15,032 bases of DNA from the NCBI GenBank assembly GCA_905193155.1, contig CAJJNQ010000053.1, positions 1 through 15,032 on the forward strand, in the 5' to 3' direction. A program made the translations under genes and the position numbers. Source of the DNA: an uncultured Christensenella sp. (GTDB taxonomy: Bacteria; Bacillota; Clostridia; Christensenellales; UBA1750). The notes below the pieces were generated by a model that saw only the letters and a program-made list of their open reading frames with translations, made no database searches and was not told the origin of the DNA. Below, piece by piece: positions 6,819-13,625 of this stretch (position 1 is its first letter; the number at the start of each line of letters is the position of its first letter).

Positions 6819-8216
6819 ATGTTGGAATTCGACGGAAAGAGCAACCTGCTGGAGCAGGCCAACTACAAGTATCAGCTGCAGGACGTGGACGAGCCGAATC
6901 TCTACCGGGAACTGTACGAATACTCTCAGGTTCCCAAGATCGCGTTCAACCACCGCGTCGTTCCGCTGCACATGCCGGAGGAGATCTGGATCACCGACAC
7001 CACCTTCCGCGACGGCCAGCAGAGCACCTCGCCCTTCACGGTGGATCAGATCGTCCGCCTCTTCAAGCTCCTCTCCCGTTTGGGCGGCCCCAAGGGCATC
7101 GTGCGCCAGAGCGAGTTCTTCCTCTACACCGAAAAGGACAAGCAGGCGGTGCGCAAGTGCCAGGAGCTGGGGCTGGAATTCCCGGAGATCACCTCCTGGA
7201 TCCGCGCCAATGAAAAGGACTTTGAACTGGTCAAGGAGATGGGCCTGCAGGAAACGGGCATCCTGGTCTCCTGCTCGGACTACCACATCTTCAAAAAGAT
7301 GCACATGACCCGCCGCCAGGCAATGGACAAGTACCTGAGCATTGTGCGCGCGGCGCTGGACAACGGCATCCGTCCCCGCTGCCACTTTGAGGACATCACG
7401 CGCGCGGACTTTTATGGTTTTGTGGTGCCGTTTGCCACGGAACTGATGAACCTTGCCAAGGAGAGCGGCATCCGCATCAAGATCCGCGCCTGCGATACGC
7501 TGGGCTACGGCGTGTCCTTCCCCGGCGTTGCGCTGCCCCGGTCGGTGCCGGGCATCATGTACGGCCTGCGGCACTATGCGGATGTGCCCTCCGGCTGGCT
7601 GGAATGGCACGGCCACAACGATTTTTACAAGGTCGTGACCAACTCCGACGCGGCCTGGCTCTACGGCTGCTCGTCGGTCAACTGCGCGCTGCTGGGCATC
7701 GGCGAGCGCACCGGCAACTGCCCGCTGGAGGCCATGGCGATCGAATACGCGCAGCTGCGCGGCACGCAGGACGGCATGGACTTTACCGCCATCACCGACA
7801 TTGCGGAATTCTTTGAAAAGGACATCGGCTACGTCGTGCCGCCGCGCACGCCGTTTGTCGGCCGCTCCTTCAACAGCACCAGAGCCGGCATCCATGCCGA
7901 CGGGCTGCTCAAGGATGAAGAAATCTACAATATCTTCGACACCACCGCCATCCTCAACCGCCCCGCCACCGTCGCGGTGGACAGCCACTCCGGCCTTGCG
8001 GGCATCGCGCACTGGATGAACGGCTATTTCCATCTGAAGGATGCGGATGCGGTGGACAAGCGCCACACGGTGGTCGTCGCGGTCAAGGAAAAGGTGGACG
8101 CGGAATACGCCGCGGGCCGCAACACCGTCATGGGCGACGAAGAGCTGGAGCAGATGGTCTATGCCGCCGATCCGGACTTCTTTGAAAAGCTGATGGTGCA
8201 CAAGCGCCTGCTCTAA
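6819..8216 (+). CDS. Re-citrate synthase-like enzyme (2-isopropylmalate/homocitrate synthase family)
   Basis: The 465-residue protein is an HMGL-like TIM barrel that condenses acetyl-CoA with a 2-oxo acid. Core motifs are ITDTTFRDGQQ (58-68) with metal ligand D60 and R64/D65, EWHGHNDF (262-269) with H264 and H266 as metal ligands, GERTGN (295-300) with N300, and RAGIHADG (355-362) with H359. Long conserved blocks such as LGGPKGIVRQSEFFLYT, YPEIT/FPEITSWIRANEKDF and CHFEDITRADFYG match, from memory, the clostridial Re-citrate synthase group rather than LeuA. A LeuA-type C-terminal regulatory domain is lacking. Such an enzyme makes citrate from oxaloacetate and acetyl-CoA, the entry to glutamate in clostridia lacking the Si enzyme. 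Homocitrate or citramalate synthesis remains possible. AAGGAGG (6803-6809) is 9 nt before the ATG. Confidence 0.85.
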   Translation: MLEFDGKSNLLEQANYKYQLQDVDEPNLYRELYEYSQVPKIAFNHRVVPLHMPEEIWITDTTFRDGQQSTSPFTVDQIVRLFKLLSRLGGPKGIVRQSEFFLYTEKDKQAVRKCQELGLEFPEITSWIRANEKDFELVKEMGLQETGILVSCSDYHIFKKMHMTRRQAMDKYLSIVRAALDNGIRPRCHFEDITRADFYGFVVPFATELMNLAKESGIRIKIRACDTLGYGVSFPGVALPRSVPGIMYGLRHYADVPSGWLEWHGHNDFYKVVTNSDAAWLYGCSSVNCALLGIGERTGNCPLEAMAIEYAQLRGTQDGMDFTAITDIAEFFEKDIGYVVPPRTPFVGRSFNSTRAGIHADGLLKDEEIYNIFDTTAILNRPATVAVDSHSGLAGIAHWMNGYFHLKDADAVDKRHTVVVAVKEKVDAEYAAGRNTVMGDEELEQMVYAADPDFFEKLMVHKRLL

Positions 8217-8243
8217 AGCGGACGTTGCGAAAGATCACAGCGG

Positions 8244-8284
8244 AAAGCGGCAGGGTTCGTTCGGCTAACCCTGCCGCTTTTCCA
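8244..8284 (+). terminator. Intrinsic terminator after the citrate-synthase-like gene
   Basis: A perfect 14-bp stem (8244-8257 AAAGCGGCAGGGTT with 8267-8280) has a 9-nt loop and ends in TTTT. It starts 28 nt after the stop codon. Confidence 0.9.
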
Positions 8285-8343
8285 TCTGAAAACATAAAAG
8301 GTTCGCGCCCGTAAAAAGTTTTCAAAAAAGTACGATTTAACAC

Positions 8344-8372
8344 TGGATTAACCCCGTGATTTCATGTATAAT
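8344..8372 (+). promoter_or_regulatory. Promoter for the P-loop/threonine synthase operon
   Basis: A consensus TATAAT (8367-8372) with a weak -35 TGGATT (8344-8349) 17 bp upstream, in an AT-rich gap. The ribosome binding site and ATG follow about 30 nt later. Confidence 0.6.
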
Positions 8373-8401
8373 AAGGCTACAAAAGAAAGGAGGAAGGTTA
8401 C

Positions 8402-8815
8402 ATGGTTCGTGTAATTTACGGCAAGAAGGGCTCCGGCAAGACCAAGAAGATCATTGATTTGGCGAACGAGGCGGTCAAGGCTTCGACGGGCGAGCTGGTT
8501 TTCATCGACGACGATAACCGCTATATGTACGATCTGCGTCATGAGGTGCGCTTCGTCAATGCTACGGAATACAATGTGACCAGTCCCGAAACCTTCATGG
8601 GTTTCCTCTGCGGCATTCTGGCGGGAAACTATGATATGAAACAGCTCTTTATTGACGGCTTCCTCCGCCTTGTCAAGAGCGACATTGCGGATCTGGAAGC
8701 TTTCTTTGCGCGGCTGGACGAAATCACCCATCGCCACGGCGTGGACGTCGTCATCTCCGTCAGCGCCAAGGATGAGGAGACTCCCGAATACCTGAAGAAG
8801 TATATTCAGGACTGA
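8402..8815 (+). CDS. Small P-loop NTPase-like protein, function unknown
   Basis: The 137-residue protein opens with a Walker A motif GKKGSGKT (7-14). A possible Walker B is QLFIDG (81-86), hydrophobic residues followed by D85. A second acidic patch FIDDDNR (34-40) lies between. No sensor, DNA-binding, membrane or signal segments are visible, and it is much shorter than most NTPases, so it is a minimal single-domain P-loop fold. I do not know its role; similar clostridial proteins are often left hypothetical or loosely named after PilT. AAAGGAGG (8386-8393) lies 8 nt before the ATG. It sits 50 nt upstream of the threonine synthase gene with no terminator between, so the two are probably co-transcribed from the promoter at 8344. 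Confidence 0.85.
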   Translation: MVRVIYGKKGSGKTKKIIDLANEAVKASTGELVFIDDDNRYMYDLRHEVRFVNATEYNVTSPETFMGFLCGILAGNYDMKQLFIDGFLRLVKSDIADLEAFFARLDEITHRHGVDVVISVSAKDEETPEYLKKYIQD

Positions 8816-8865
8816 TTTTTTCCCTACCATACAAAACGACTCCCCAAGGAAGAGGAATTGCGTCC

Positions 8866-10356
8866 ATGAAGTATGTAAGTACGCGCTCGGCCGAGCGAAA
8901 AGTGGATGCGGCGCAGGCCATCGTCGCGGGGCTCTCCCACGAAGGTGGCCTGTATGTGCCGGAAGAGTTTCCGGCCATTGGGGCGGATCGCATCGAAAAG
9001 ATGGCGAATCTGCCCTATGCCGCTCGCGCCAAGGAGATTCTGGGCGCGTATCTGACCGATTATACGGAAGAAGAATTGCAGCAGTGCGTTGACGGCGCGT
9101 ATGCGCCGGAGCGCTTCGGCGGCAACCCCGCGCCGCTGGAAAAGGTGGGCGGCAGGTTCGTGCTGGAGCTTTGGCACGGGCCGACGCACGCCTTCAAGGA
9201 CATGGCGCTGCAGATGCTGCCGCGGCTGATGACCCGCGCGATGAAAAAGACCGGCGTGGACAAAGAGGTGTTCATCCTCGTGGCCACCTCCGGCGATACG
9301 GGCAAGGCCGCGCTGGAAGGCTTCCGCGATGTGGAAGGGACGCAGGTCGGCGTGTTCTTCCCGGTGGACGGCGTTTCCCCCGCACAGAGGCTGCAAATGG
9401 TGACGCAGGAGGGCAAAAACGTCCATGTCTGCGCCGTGGAGGGCAACTTTGACGACGCGCAGACCGGCGTCAAGCGCATCTTCGGCGACGACGCGTTTGC
9501 CAAAGAGCTGGCGGAAAAGGGCTATGTGTTCTCCAGCGCAAACTCCATCAACTGGGGCCGCCTGGTGCCGCAGGTCGCGTATTATTTCTCCGCCTATGCC
9601 GACCTCCTCGCGCGCGGGGAGATCAAAATGGGCGATGAGGTCAATTTCTGCGTGCCCACGGGCAACTTCGGCAACATCCTGGCGGCGTATTACGCCAAGC
9701 GCATGGGTCTGCCGGTGGGGCGGCTTGTGTGCGCCAGCAACAGCAACAACGTGCTGTTCGATTTCATCGAGCAGGGCGTCTACAACGCCAACCGCCCGTT
9801 CCACAAGACCACTTCGCCCTCGATGGACATCCTGGTGTCCTCCAACCTGGAACGTCTGCTCTACGAGCTGTGCGGCCGGAAGGACGGGCAGGTGACGCAG
9901 TGGATGCAGGCGCTCAAAAACGGCGGCGTGTACACCGTGGACGACAATACGCACAGGGCGCTGACTGAATCCTTCGACGCGGGCTGGGCGGACGATGAAA
10001 AGGCCGCCGAAACCATCCGCACGGTGCGCGATGCGCACGGCTACACGATGGATCCGCATACTGCGGTGGCCTGGACGGTGGCGGAGGAATACGCCAAGCG
10101 CACGGGCGACAACCGCCCGATGGTCGTGGTGTCCACGGCAAGCCCCTATAAGTTCAGCCGCAGCGTGCTGACCGCCATTGCCGGCGAAGGCGCGGCGGAG
10201 GGGCTGGACGAGTTTGCCTGCGCGGACAAGCTGGAAACCATGAGCGGCATGAGGATGCCCGCCAGCCTGCGCGAGCTGCGCGGCAAGGCGCAGCGCCACA
10301 AGGATGTGGTCGCGCCCGCCGACATGATCGACGAAGTGCGCGCCTGGACGAAGTAA
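8866..10356 (+). CDS. thrC: Threonine synthase
   Basis: The enzyme converts O-phosphohomoserine to threonine and phosphate with PLP, the last step of threonine synthesis. The N-terminus MKYVSTRS and SHEGGLYVPEEFP (24-36) are characteristic of ThrC. The PLP lysine is K111 in WHGPTHAFKDMA (103-114). The phosphate-binding loop is SGDTGKAA (142-149). Further conserved motifs are SSANSINWGRL (223-233) and PTGNFGN (264-270). At 496 residues it fits the longer ThrC class that carries an N-terminal cap domain. The ribosome site is a GGAAGAGG purine run about 10 nt before the ATG. It is the second gene of an operon with a small P-loop protein and is closed by a strong terminator. Homoserine kinase and homoserine dehydrogenase genes are not in the window. 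Confidence 0.96.
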   Translation: MKYVSTRSAERKVDAAQAIVAGLSHEGGLYVPEEFPAIGADRIEKMANLPYAARAKEILGAYLTDYTEEELQQCVDGAYAPERFGGNPAPLEKVGGRFVLELWHGPTHAFKDMALQMLPRLMTRAMKKTGVDKEVFILVATSGDTGKAALEGFRDVEGTQVGVFFPVDGVSPAQRLQMVTQEGKNVHVCAVEGNFDDAQTGVKRIFGDDAFAKELAEKGYVFSSANSINWGRLVPQVAYYFSAYADLLARGEIKMGDEVNFCVPTGNFGNILAAYYAKRMGLPVGRLVCASNSNNVLFDFIEQGVYNANRPFHKTTSPSMDILVSSNLERLLYELCGRKDGQVTQWMQALKNGGVYTVDDNTHRALTESFDAGWADDEKAAETIRTVRDAHGYTMDPHTAVAWTVAEEYAKRTGDNRPMVVVSTASPYKFSRSVLTAIAGEGAAEGLDEFACADKLETMSGMRMPASLRELRGKAQRHKDVVAPADMIDEVRAWTK

Positions 10357-10373
10357 GCAAAAGAAAGATCGAG

Positions 10374-10404
10374 GGAACGCTCCGATGCGGGGCGTTCCTT
10401 TTTT
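10374..10404 (+). terminator. Intrinsic terminator after thrC
   Basis: A 10-bp stem (10374-10383 GGAACGCTCC with 10389-10398, one T·G pair) has a 5-nt loop and a six-T tail (10399-10404), 17 nt after the stop. Confidence 0.95.
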
Positions 10405-10466
10405 GCGTTAGAACGGAAGAGAAACGGGGGGGAACGTACCTGATCCGGGTTCGCAGGAAACTCCGG

Positions 10467-10561
10467 GTCGGGGGTGGCCGCGTCCGCCGTTCCGGCGGCC
10501 GCGGTGCGCGGTTTCCGCGCGCCACGGGCCCAGCTTTGCTGGGCACGCGGCCACCCCCGAC
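10467..10561 (+). repeat. Four-way-junction palindromic element, copy 3
   Basis: A perfect 17-bp outer stem (10467-10483 GTCGGGGGTGGCCGCGT with 10545-10561) encloses three abutting hairpins. They are 10484-10498 (CCGCCG, loop TTC), 10499-10527 (13 positions with one C·A mismatch and one T·G pair, loop TTT) and 10528-10544 (GCCCAGC, loop TTT). No base is left unpaired at the junction. The first hairpin is identical to 90-104 in copy 1, and the third has the same stem as the third hairpin of copy 2 with a different loop. Confidence 0.9.
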
Positions 10562-10562
10562 T

Positions 10563-10614
10563 GCGCACTCGCCCGGTTTTGTGCCCCGTCGGACGAAACC
10601 CTGACGAGATGCGC
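10563..10614 (+). repeat. Bulged hairpin next to element copy 3
   Basis: GCGCACTCG (10563-10571) pairs with 10605-10614, with A10609 bulged. Inside, GGTTTTGT (10575-10582) pairs with ACGAAACC (10593-10600) with one T·G pair. GCCCGGT (10571-10577) could alternatively pair with ACCGGGC (10618-10624). Function unknown. Confidence 0.55.
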
Positions 10615-10651
10615 TGGACCGGGCAAGAGGGAAGCGATGCGGGGAAGGCGG

Positions 10652-10684
10652 GGGGTGCCGGGGGGCGGAGCCCCCCGGCACCCC
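10652..10684. repeat. Perfect 15-bp GC hairpin with GGA loop
   Basis: Arms 10652-10666 (GGGGTGCCGGGGGGC) and 10670-10684 are exact reverse complements around a 3-nt loop. There is only TT on the right and no T-run on the left, so it is not a convincing terminator. It lies 15 nt upstream of the region of the next promoter and may be a REP-like intergenic palindrome. Confidence 0.8.
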
Positions 10685-10697
10685 TTAACGAAGCAGG

Positions 10698-10727
10698 CTG
10701 TCTCTTTTTATGGCGATGTGGTATACT
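10698..10727 (+). promoter_or_regulatory. Extended -10 promoter for the S58 peptidase/SDR operon
   Basis: TATACT (10722-10727) is preceded by TG and one base (10719-10721), an extended -10. The -35 is weak (CTGTCT at 10698-10703, 18-bp spacer). A strong ribosome site follows. Confidence 0.55.
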
Positions 10728-10770
10728 AGGCGGGAAAAGAAAGTTAAGCCGCAAGGGAGGAAATCTCGGA

Positions 10771-11829
10771 ATGCATGAAGATCGAATTGCCGACTGGGGC
10801 GTGCGCATCGGCTCACTGCCCAAGGGGGAGCGCAACGCCATCACCGATGTGCCCGGCGTCACCGTCGGCCATTGCACTGTAAATACGGAGCAGCATAAGA
10901 CCGGCGTCACCGTCGTGCTGCCTGCGCAGGAGAACCTGTTTGTCCATAAGGTTGTGGGCGCGTGCCGCGTGCTCAACGGCTTCGGCAAGACCGCCGGGCT
11001 GATGCAGATCGAGGAGCTCGGCTCCATCGAAACACCCATCGCGCTGACCAATACGCTGAACGTCGGACTGGTTTCCGATGCGCTGGTGCAGTATACCATC
11101 GACCGCTGCGGGCAGGACGGCATCGACGTGCAGAGCGTCAATCCCATCGTCTGTGAGTGCAACGACGGCGGGCTTTCCGACATCCGCCACCGCGCCGTGG
11201 GCTATGAGCAGGTCATGCAGGCCATCCGCAGCGCGGGCAGGGACTTTGAGCAGGGCTGCGTCGGCGCGGGCACGGGCACCGTCTGCCACAGCTTAAAGGG
11301 GGGCATCGGCTCTGCGTCGCGTTTGGTGCATATCGGCGGGCAGGACTATGTGCTGGGCGCGCTGGTGCAGACCAACCACGGGCATCTGGATGATTTGCGC
11401 ATCGACGGGCAGCCCGTGGGGCGCCAGATCCGCGATGGCATCTTCCAGCAGAAGGTGGACAAGGGCTCCTGCATCGTCGTCATCGGCACCAACTTGCCGC
11501 TGTCCGACCGGCAGCTCAAGCGCGTGTTGATGCGAGCCGCCGTGGGGCTTGCCCGCAACGGATCGTATATCGGCCATGGCAGCGGCGAGGTCGTGGTGGG
11601 CTTTTCCAACGCCAACCGCATCGAGCTGACCGAATCCCGCGGCGTGGTGGAGCAGCGCATCCTCAACGAAGCGCTGATGGACGCGCCCTTCCGCGCCTGC
11701 GCCGAGGCCGTGGAAGAGGCCATCCTGAACTCTCTCGCTGCGGCGGAGACCACCGGCGGCAACGGAATCACCAAGGTCGCGCTGTCCGACCGCTGGCCGA
11801 AGCCCGCGGAGTTGGAGGTGCGTCCGTGA
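10771..11829 (+). CDS. S58 family (DmpA-type) peptidase homologue
   Basis: The 352-residue protein belongs to the P1/S58 family (L-aminopeptidase/D-esterase DmpA, beta-aminopeptidases). Those enzymes cut themselves before a serine that becomes the N-terminal nucleophile of the beta chain. Family signatures are NAITDVPGVTVGHCTV (22-37), TNTLNVGLVSDAL (93-105), GAGTGTVCHSLKGGIGSASR (165-184), LGALVQTNHG (195-204), GTNLPLSDRQLKR (239-251) and GLARNGSYIGHGSGEVVVGF (259-278). At the expected cleavage point, where DmpA has Gly-Ser, this protein has Gly204-His205, so it may not self-process or may use another mechanism. AAGGGAGG (10753-10760) is 10 nt before the ATG; earlier in-frame codons fall in the palindromic non-coding DNA. 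It overlaps the SDR gene by 4 nt. No signal peptide is seen. Confidence 0.9.
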   Translation: MHEDRIADWGVRIGSLPKGERNAITDVPGVTVGHCTVNTEQHKTGVTVVLPAQENLFVHKVVGACRVLNGFGKTAGLMQIEELGSIETPIALTNTLNVGLVSDALVQYTIDRCGQDGIDVQSVNPIVCECNDGGLSDIRHRAVGYEQVMQAIRSAGRDFEQGCVGAGTGTVCHSLKGGIGSASRLVHIGGQDYVLGALVQTNHGHLDDLRIDGQPVGRQIRDGIFQQKVDKGSCIVVIGTNLPLSDRQLKRVLMRAAVGLARNGSYIGHGSGEVVVGFSNANRIELTESRGVVEQRILNEALMDAPFRACAEAVEEAILNSLAAAETTGGNGITKVALSDRWPKPAELEVRP

Positions 11830-12569
11830 GCGCGCTGCGCCCCGTTGCGGTCGTGACGGGCGGCTCCCGCGGGATCGGCGCGGCGGTCTGCCGCGAGCTG
11901 GCGGCGCAGGGCTGGTCGGTCGCAGTGGGCGGATCAAGCCATATGGAGGAAGCGGAAGCCGTCGCGGCGGGCATCCGCCGGCGCGGCGGCAATGCGGCGG
12001 CCTACCGGGCGGACGTGCGCGACCGCGCGGCGCTGGACGCGATGCTGGGGGACGCCTCCCTGCGGCTGGGGCCGATCGGCGCGTTGGTTTGCTGTGCGGG
12101 CGTCGCTCAGCAGAAGCTCTTTCAGGACATCACCGACGAAGATTGGGACAGAATGTTTGACATCAATATAAAGGGCGTTTACCGCAGCATTCAGGCGGCG
12201 CTGCCGTATCTGATGAAGCGGGAAAGGAGCCGCATCGTCACGTTTTCGTCGATGTGGGGGCAGGTGGGCGCTTCGTGCGAGAGTCATTATGCCGCCAGCA
12301 AGGGCGCGGTGATCGCGCTGACCCAAAGCCTGGCCAAGGAGCTGGGGCCGTCGGGCGTGCGGGTCAACTGCGTCTCCCCCGGCACGATCCTGACCGACAT
12401 GACGGCGGTGTTGGGGAAGGAGACGCTGCGCGCTCTGGCGGAGGAGACCCCGCTGGAGCGCAACGGAAGTCCGGAGGATGCGGCAAGGGCCGCGGCGTTC
12501 CTCTGCTCGGAGGCGGCGGATTTCATCACCGGGCAGGTGGTTGCCGTCAACGGGGGATATATCGTTTAG
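11826..12569 (+). CDS. SDR family NAD(P)-dependent oxidoreductase (FabG-like)
   Basis: A 247-residue classical short-chain dehydrogenase/reductase. The Rossmann cofactor motif is TGGSRGIG (11-18); an adenine-contact Asp is D63 in RADV. The active site is N114 (DINIKG), S142, Y155 and K159 (HYAASKG). The PG motif SPGTILTDM (184-192) and the C-terminal ITGQVVAVNGGY (234-245) complete the fold. The usual NNAG motif is CCAG (89-92), an uncommon variant. It starts with GTG overlapping the TGA of the peptidase gene (GTGA). GGAGG (11814-11818), 7 nt upstream inside that gene, supports the start and translational coupling. FabG-like similarity does not prove a fatty-acid role; without other fab genes nearby it more likely reduces a small ketone or oxidises an alcohol. 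Confidence 0.92.
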   Translation: MSALRPVAVVTGGSRGIGAAVCRELAAQGWSVAVGGSSHMEEAEAVAAGIRRRGGNAAAYRADVRDRAALDAMLGDASLRLGPIGALVCCAGVAQQKLFQDITDEDWDRMFDINIKGVYRSIQAALPYLMKRERSRIVTFSSMWGQVGASCESHYAASKGAVIALTQSLAKELGPSGVRVNCVSPGTILTDMTAVLGKETLRALAEETPLERNGSPEDAARAAAFLCSEAADFITGQVVAVNGGYIV

Positions 12570-12579
12570 CGCGCGGAAT

Positions 12580-12610
12580 TTGACGCTTGCAAAACGACGA
12601 GGCGTATACT
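12580..12610 (+). promoter_or_regulatory. Promoter for the rhamnulose-phosphate aldolase gene
   Basis: TTGACG (12580-12585) and TATACT (12605-12610) with a 19-bp spacer, slightly long. The -35 lies 10 nt after the SDR stop. The start near 12617 leaves a ~50-nt AU-rich leader. Confidence 0.5.
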
Positions 12611-12667
12611 ATCATAGAGGTAGAAAAGGCTGATATTTCATTTTGAATAAAAAGAGAGGTTTGGACA

Positions 12668-13489
12668 ATGGGCATCGTAGATCTTGCGTTTATGCAGGGA
12701 TATATCCGCATGGCGACCGATGGCGTGAACATGGGCTGGCATGAGCGCAACGGCGGCAACCTGACCTATCGCCTGACGAAGGAAGAGGTTGAGCAGGCGC
12801 GCCCGTATTTCACCGACGGCAAGCCCTGGGTAGAGATCGGCGTGGAAGTGAAGAACCTGGCGGGCGAATACTTCCTGGCCACGGGCACGGGCAAGTTCCT
12901 GCGCAACGTGCAGCTGGCCCCGCAGGACAATGTCTGCATCGCGGAAATCGACAAGACGGGTACGAAATACCGCATTGTTTGGGGACTGGAAAAGGGCGGC
13001 GCGCCGACCTCGGAGTTCCCGTCGCACCTGATGAACCACTCGGTCAAGTTTGACGTCACGGGCGGCAAGCACCGCGTGATCTATCATGCGCACACCCCGG
13101 CGGTGATCGCGATGACCAATGTGCTCGAGCTGGACGATGTGAAGTGGACGCGCGCGCTGTGGTCCGCGATGACGGAATGCCCCGTGGTGTTCCCCGGCGG
13201 CGTGGGCGTGCTGCCCTGGATGGTGTGCGGCGGTGCGGAAATCGCCAAGGCCACCAGCGAGCTGATGAAGCAGTACGATGTGGCGATCTGGGCGTTCCAC
13301 GGCGCGTTTGCCTCCGGCGAGAGCTTCGACACCACCTTCGGGCTGATGCACTGCGTGGAAAAGGCCGCGGACATCTATATGCGCGTGCAGGCCGCGGGCG
13401 GCGCGAAGCAGACCATGCAGACCCAAAACTTCATCGACATCGCGGCGCTGTTCGGGCTGACGCTGCCGGAGAAATTTTTGAAGGACTAA
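12668..13489 (+). CDS. rhaD: Rhamnulose-1-phosphate aldolase
   Basis: This class II zinc aldolase splits L-rhamnulose 1-phosphate into dihydroxyacetone phosphate and L-lactaldehyde. The 273 residues match the length of E. coli RhaD (274) and follow it closely from memory. Shared blocks are GWHERNGGNLTYRL (23-36), TGTGKFLRNVQL (72-83), the catalytic E116 in PTSEFPSH, zinc ligands H140 and H142 in IYHAH, ECPVVFPGGVGVLPWMV (170-186) and the third zinc ligand H211 in AFHGAF. GAGAGG (12654-12659) is 8 nt before the ATG. It has its own promoter and a terminator. Rhamnose isomerase, kinase and transporter genes are absent, so it is an orphan here; RhaD also accepts related ketose 1-phosphates. Confidence 0.95.
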   Translation: MGIVDLAFMQGYIRMATDGVNMGWHERNGGNLTYRLTKEEVEQARPYFTDGKPWVEIGVEVKNLAGEYFLATGTGKFLRNVQLAPQDNVCIAEIDKTGTKYRIVWGLEKGGAPTSEFPSHLMNHSVKFDVTGGKHRVIYHAHTPAVIAMTNVLELDDVKWTRALWSAMTECPVVFPGGVGVLPWMVCGGAEIAKATSELMKQYDVAIWAFHGAFASGESFDTTFGLMHCVEKAADIYMRVQAAGGAKQTMQTQNFIDIAALFGLTLPEKFLKD

Positions 13490-13494
13490 GAAAT

Positions 13495-13539
13495 AGCGCG
13501 GGCTTTCTCATGCGGAAAACCTGCGCTTTCTATATTTTA
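13495..13539 (+). terminator. Probable terminator after rhaD
   Basis: AGCGCGGG (13495-13502) pairs with CCTGCGCT (13520-13527, one G·T pair). The loop holds a small TTTC/GAAA helix, and TTCTATATTTTA follows. Confidence 0.65.
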
Positions 13540-13550
13540 CTTATACGGGC

Positions 13551-13579
13551 TTGATTTATGGAATTAAGTCCTTTATGAT
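13551..13579 (+). promoter_or_regulatory. Promoter for purA
   Basis: TTGATT (13551-13556), a 17-bp spacer and TATGAT (13574-13579). Transcription would start near 13586. This shows that the upstream in-frame TTG at 13551 is promoter sequence, not a start codon. Confidence 0.65.
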
Positions 13580-13609
13580 AAAGGAGTTGGACTCTTCCAC
13601 AAAGGAATT

Positions 13610-13615
13610 AGGAGG
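13610..13615 (+). promoter_or_regulatory. Ribosome binding site fixing the purA start
   Basis: AGGAGG ends 10 nt before the ATG at 13626, just ahead of the conserved MVRAIVGACWGDEGKGK N-terminus. It excludes the longer frame starting at 13551. Confidence 0.8.
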
Positions 13616-13625
13616 TCTTTACATC

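Larger units (their letters stand above)
10405..10698. other. Gene-free, GC-rich intergenic stretch with palindromes
   Basis: About 290 bases lie between the thrC terminator and the next promoter. They hold the third four-way-junction element (10467-10561), a bulged hairpin (10563-10614) and a perfect 15-bp hairpin (10652-10684). Open frames through it are compositional artefacts with no ribosome site. Base use is far more GC-rich than the promoter gaps elsewhere and resembles positions 1-335. Confidence 0.75.

Noticed and set aside
10474..10770. Longer N-terminus for the S58 peptidase
   Set aside because: The added 99 residues would be translated from the palindromic element and the promoter; a proper ribosome site precedes the ATG at 10771.
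13551..13625. Longer N-terminus for PurA from the in-frame TTG
   Set aside because: This stretch contains a -35/-10 pair with 17-bp spacing and the AGGAGG of the real start. The added residues are not part of the family.
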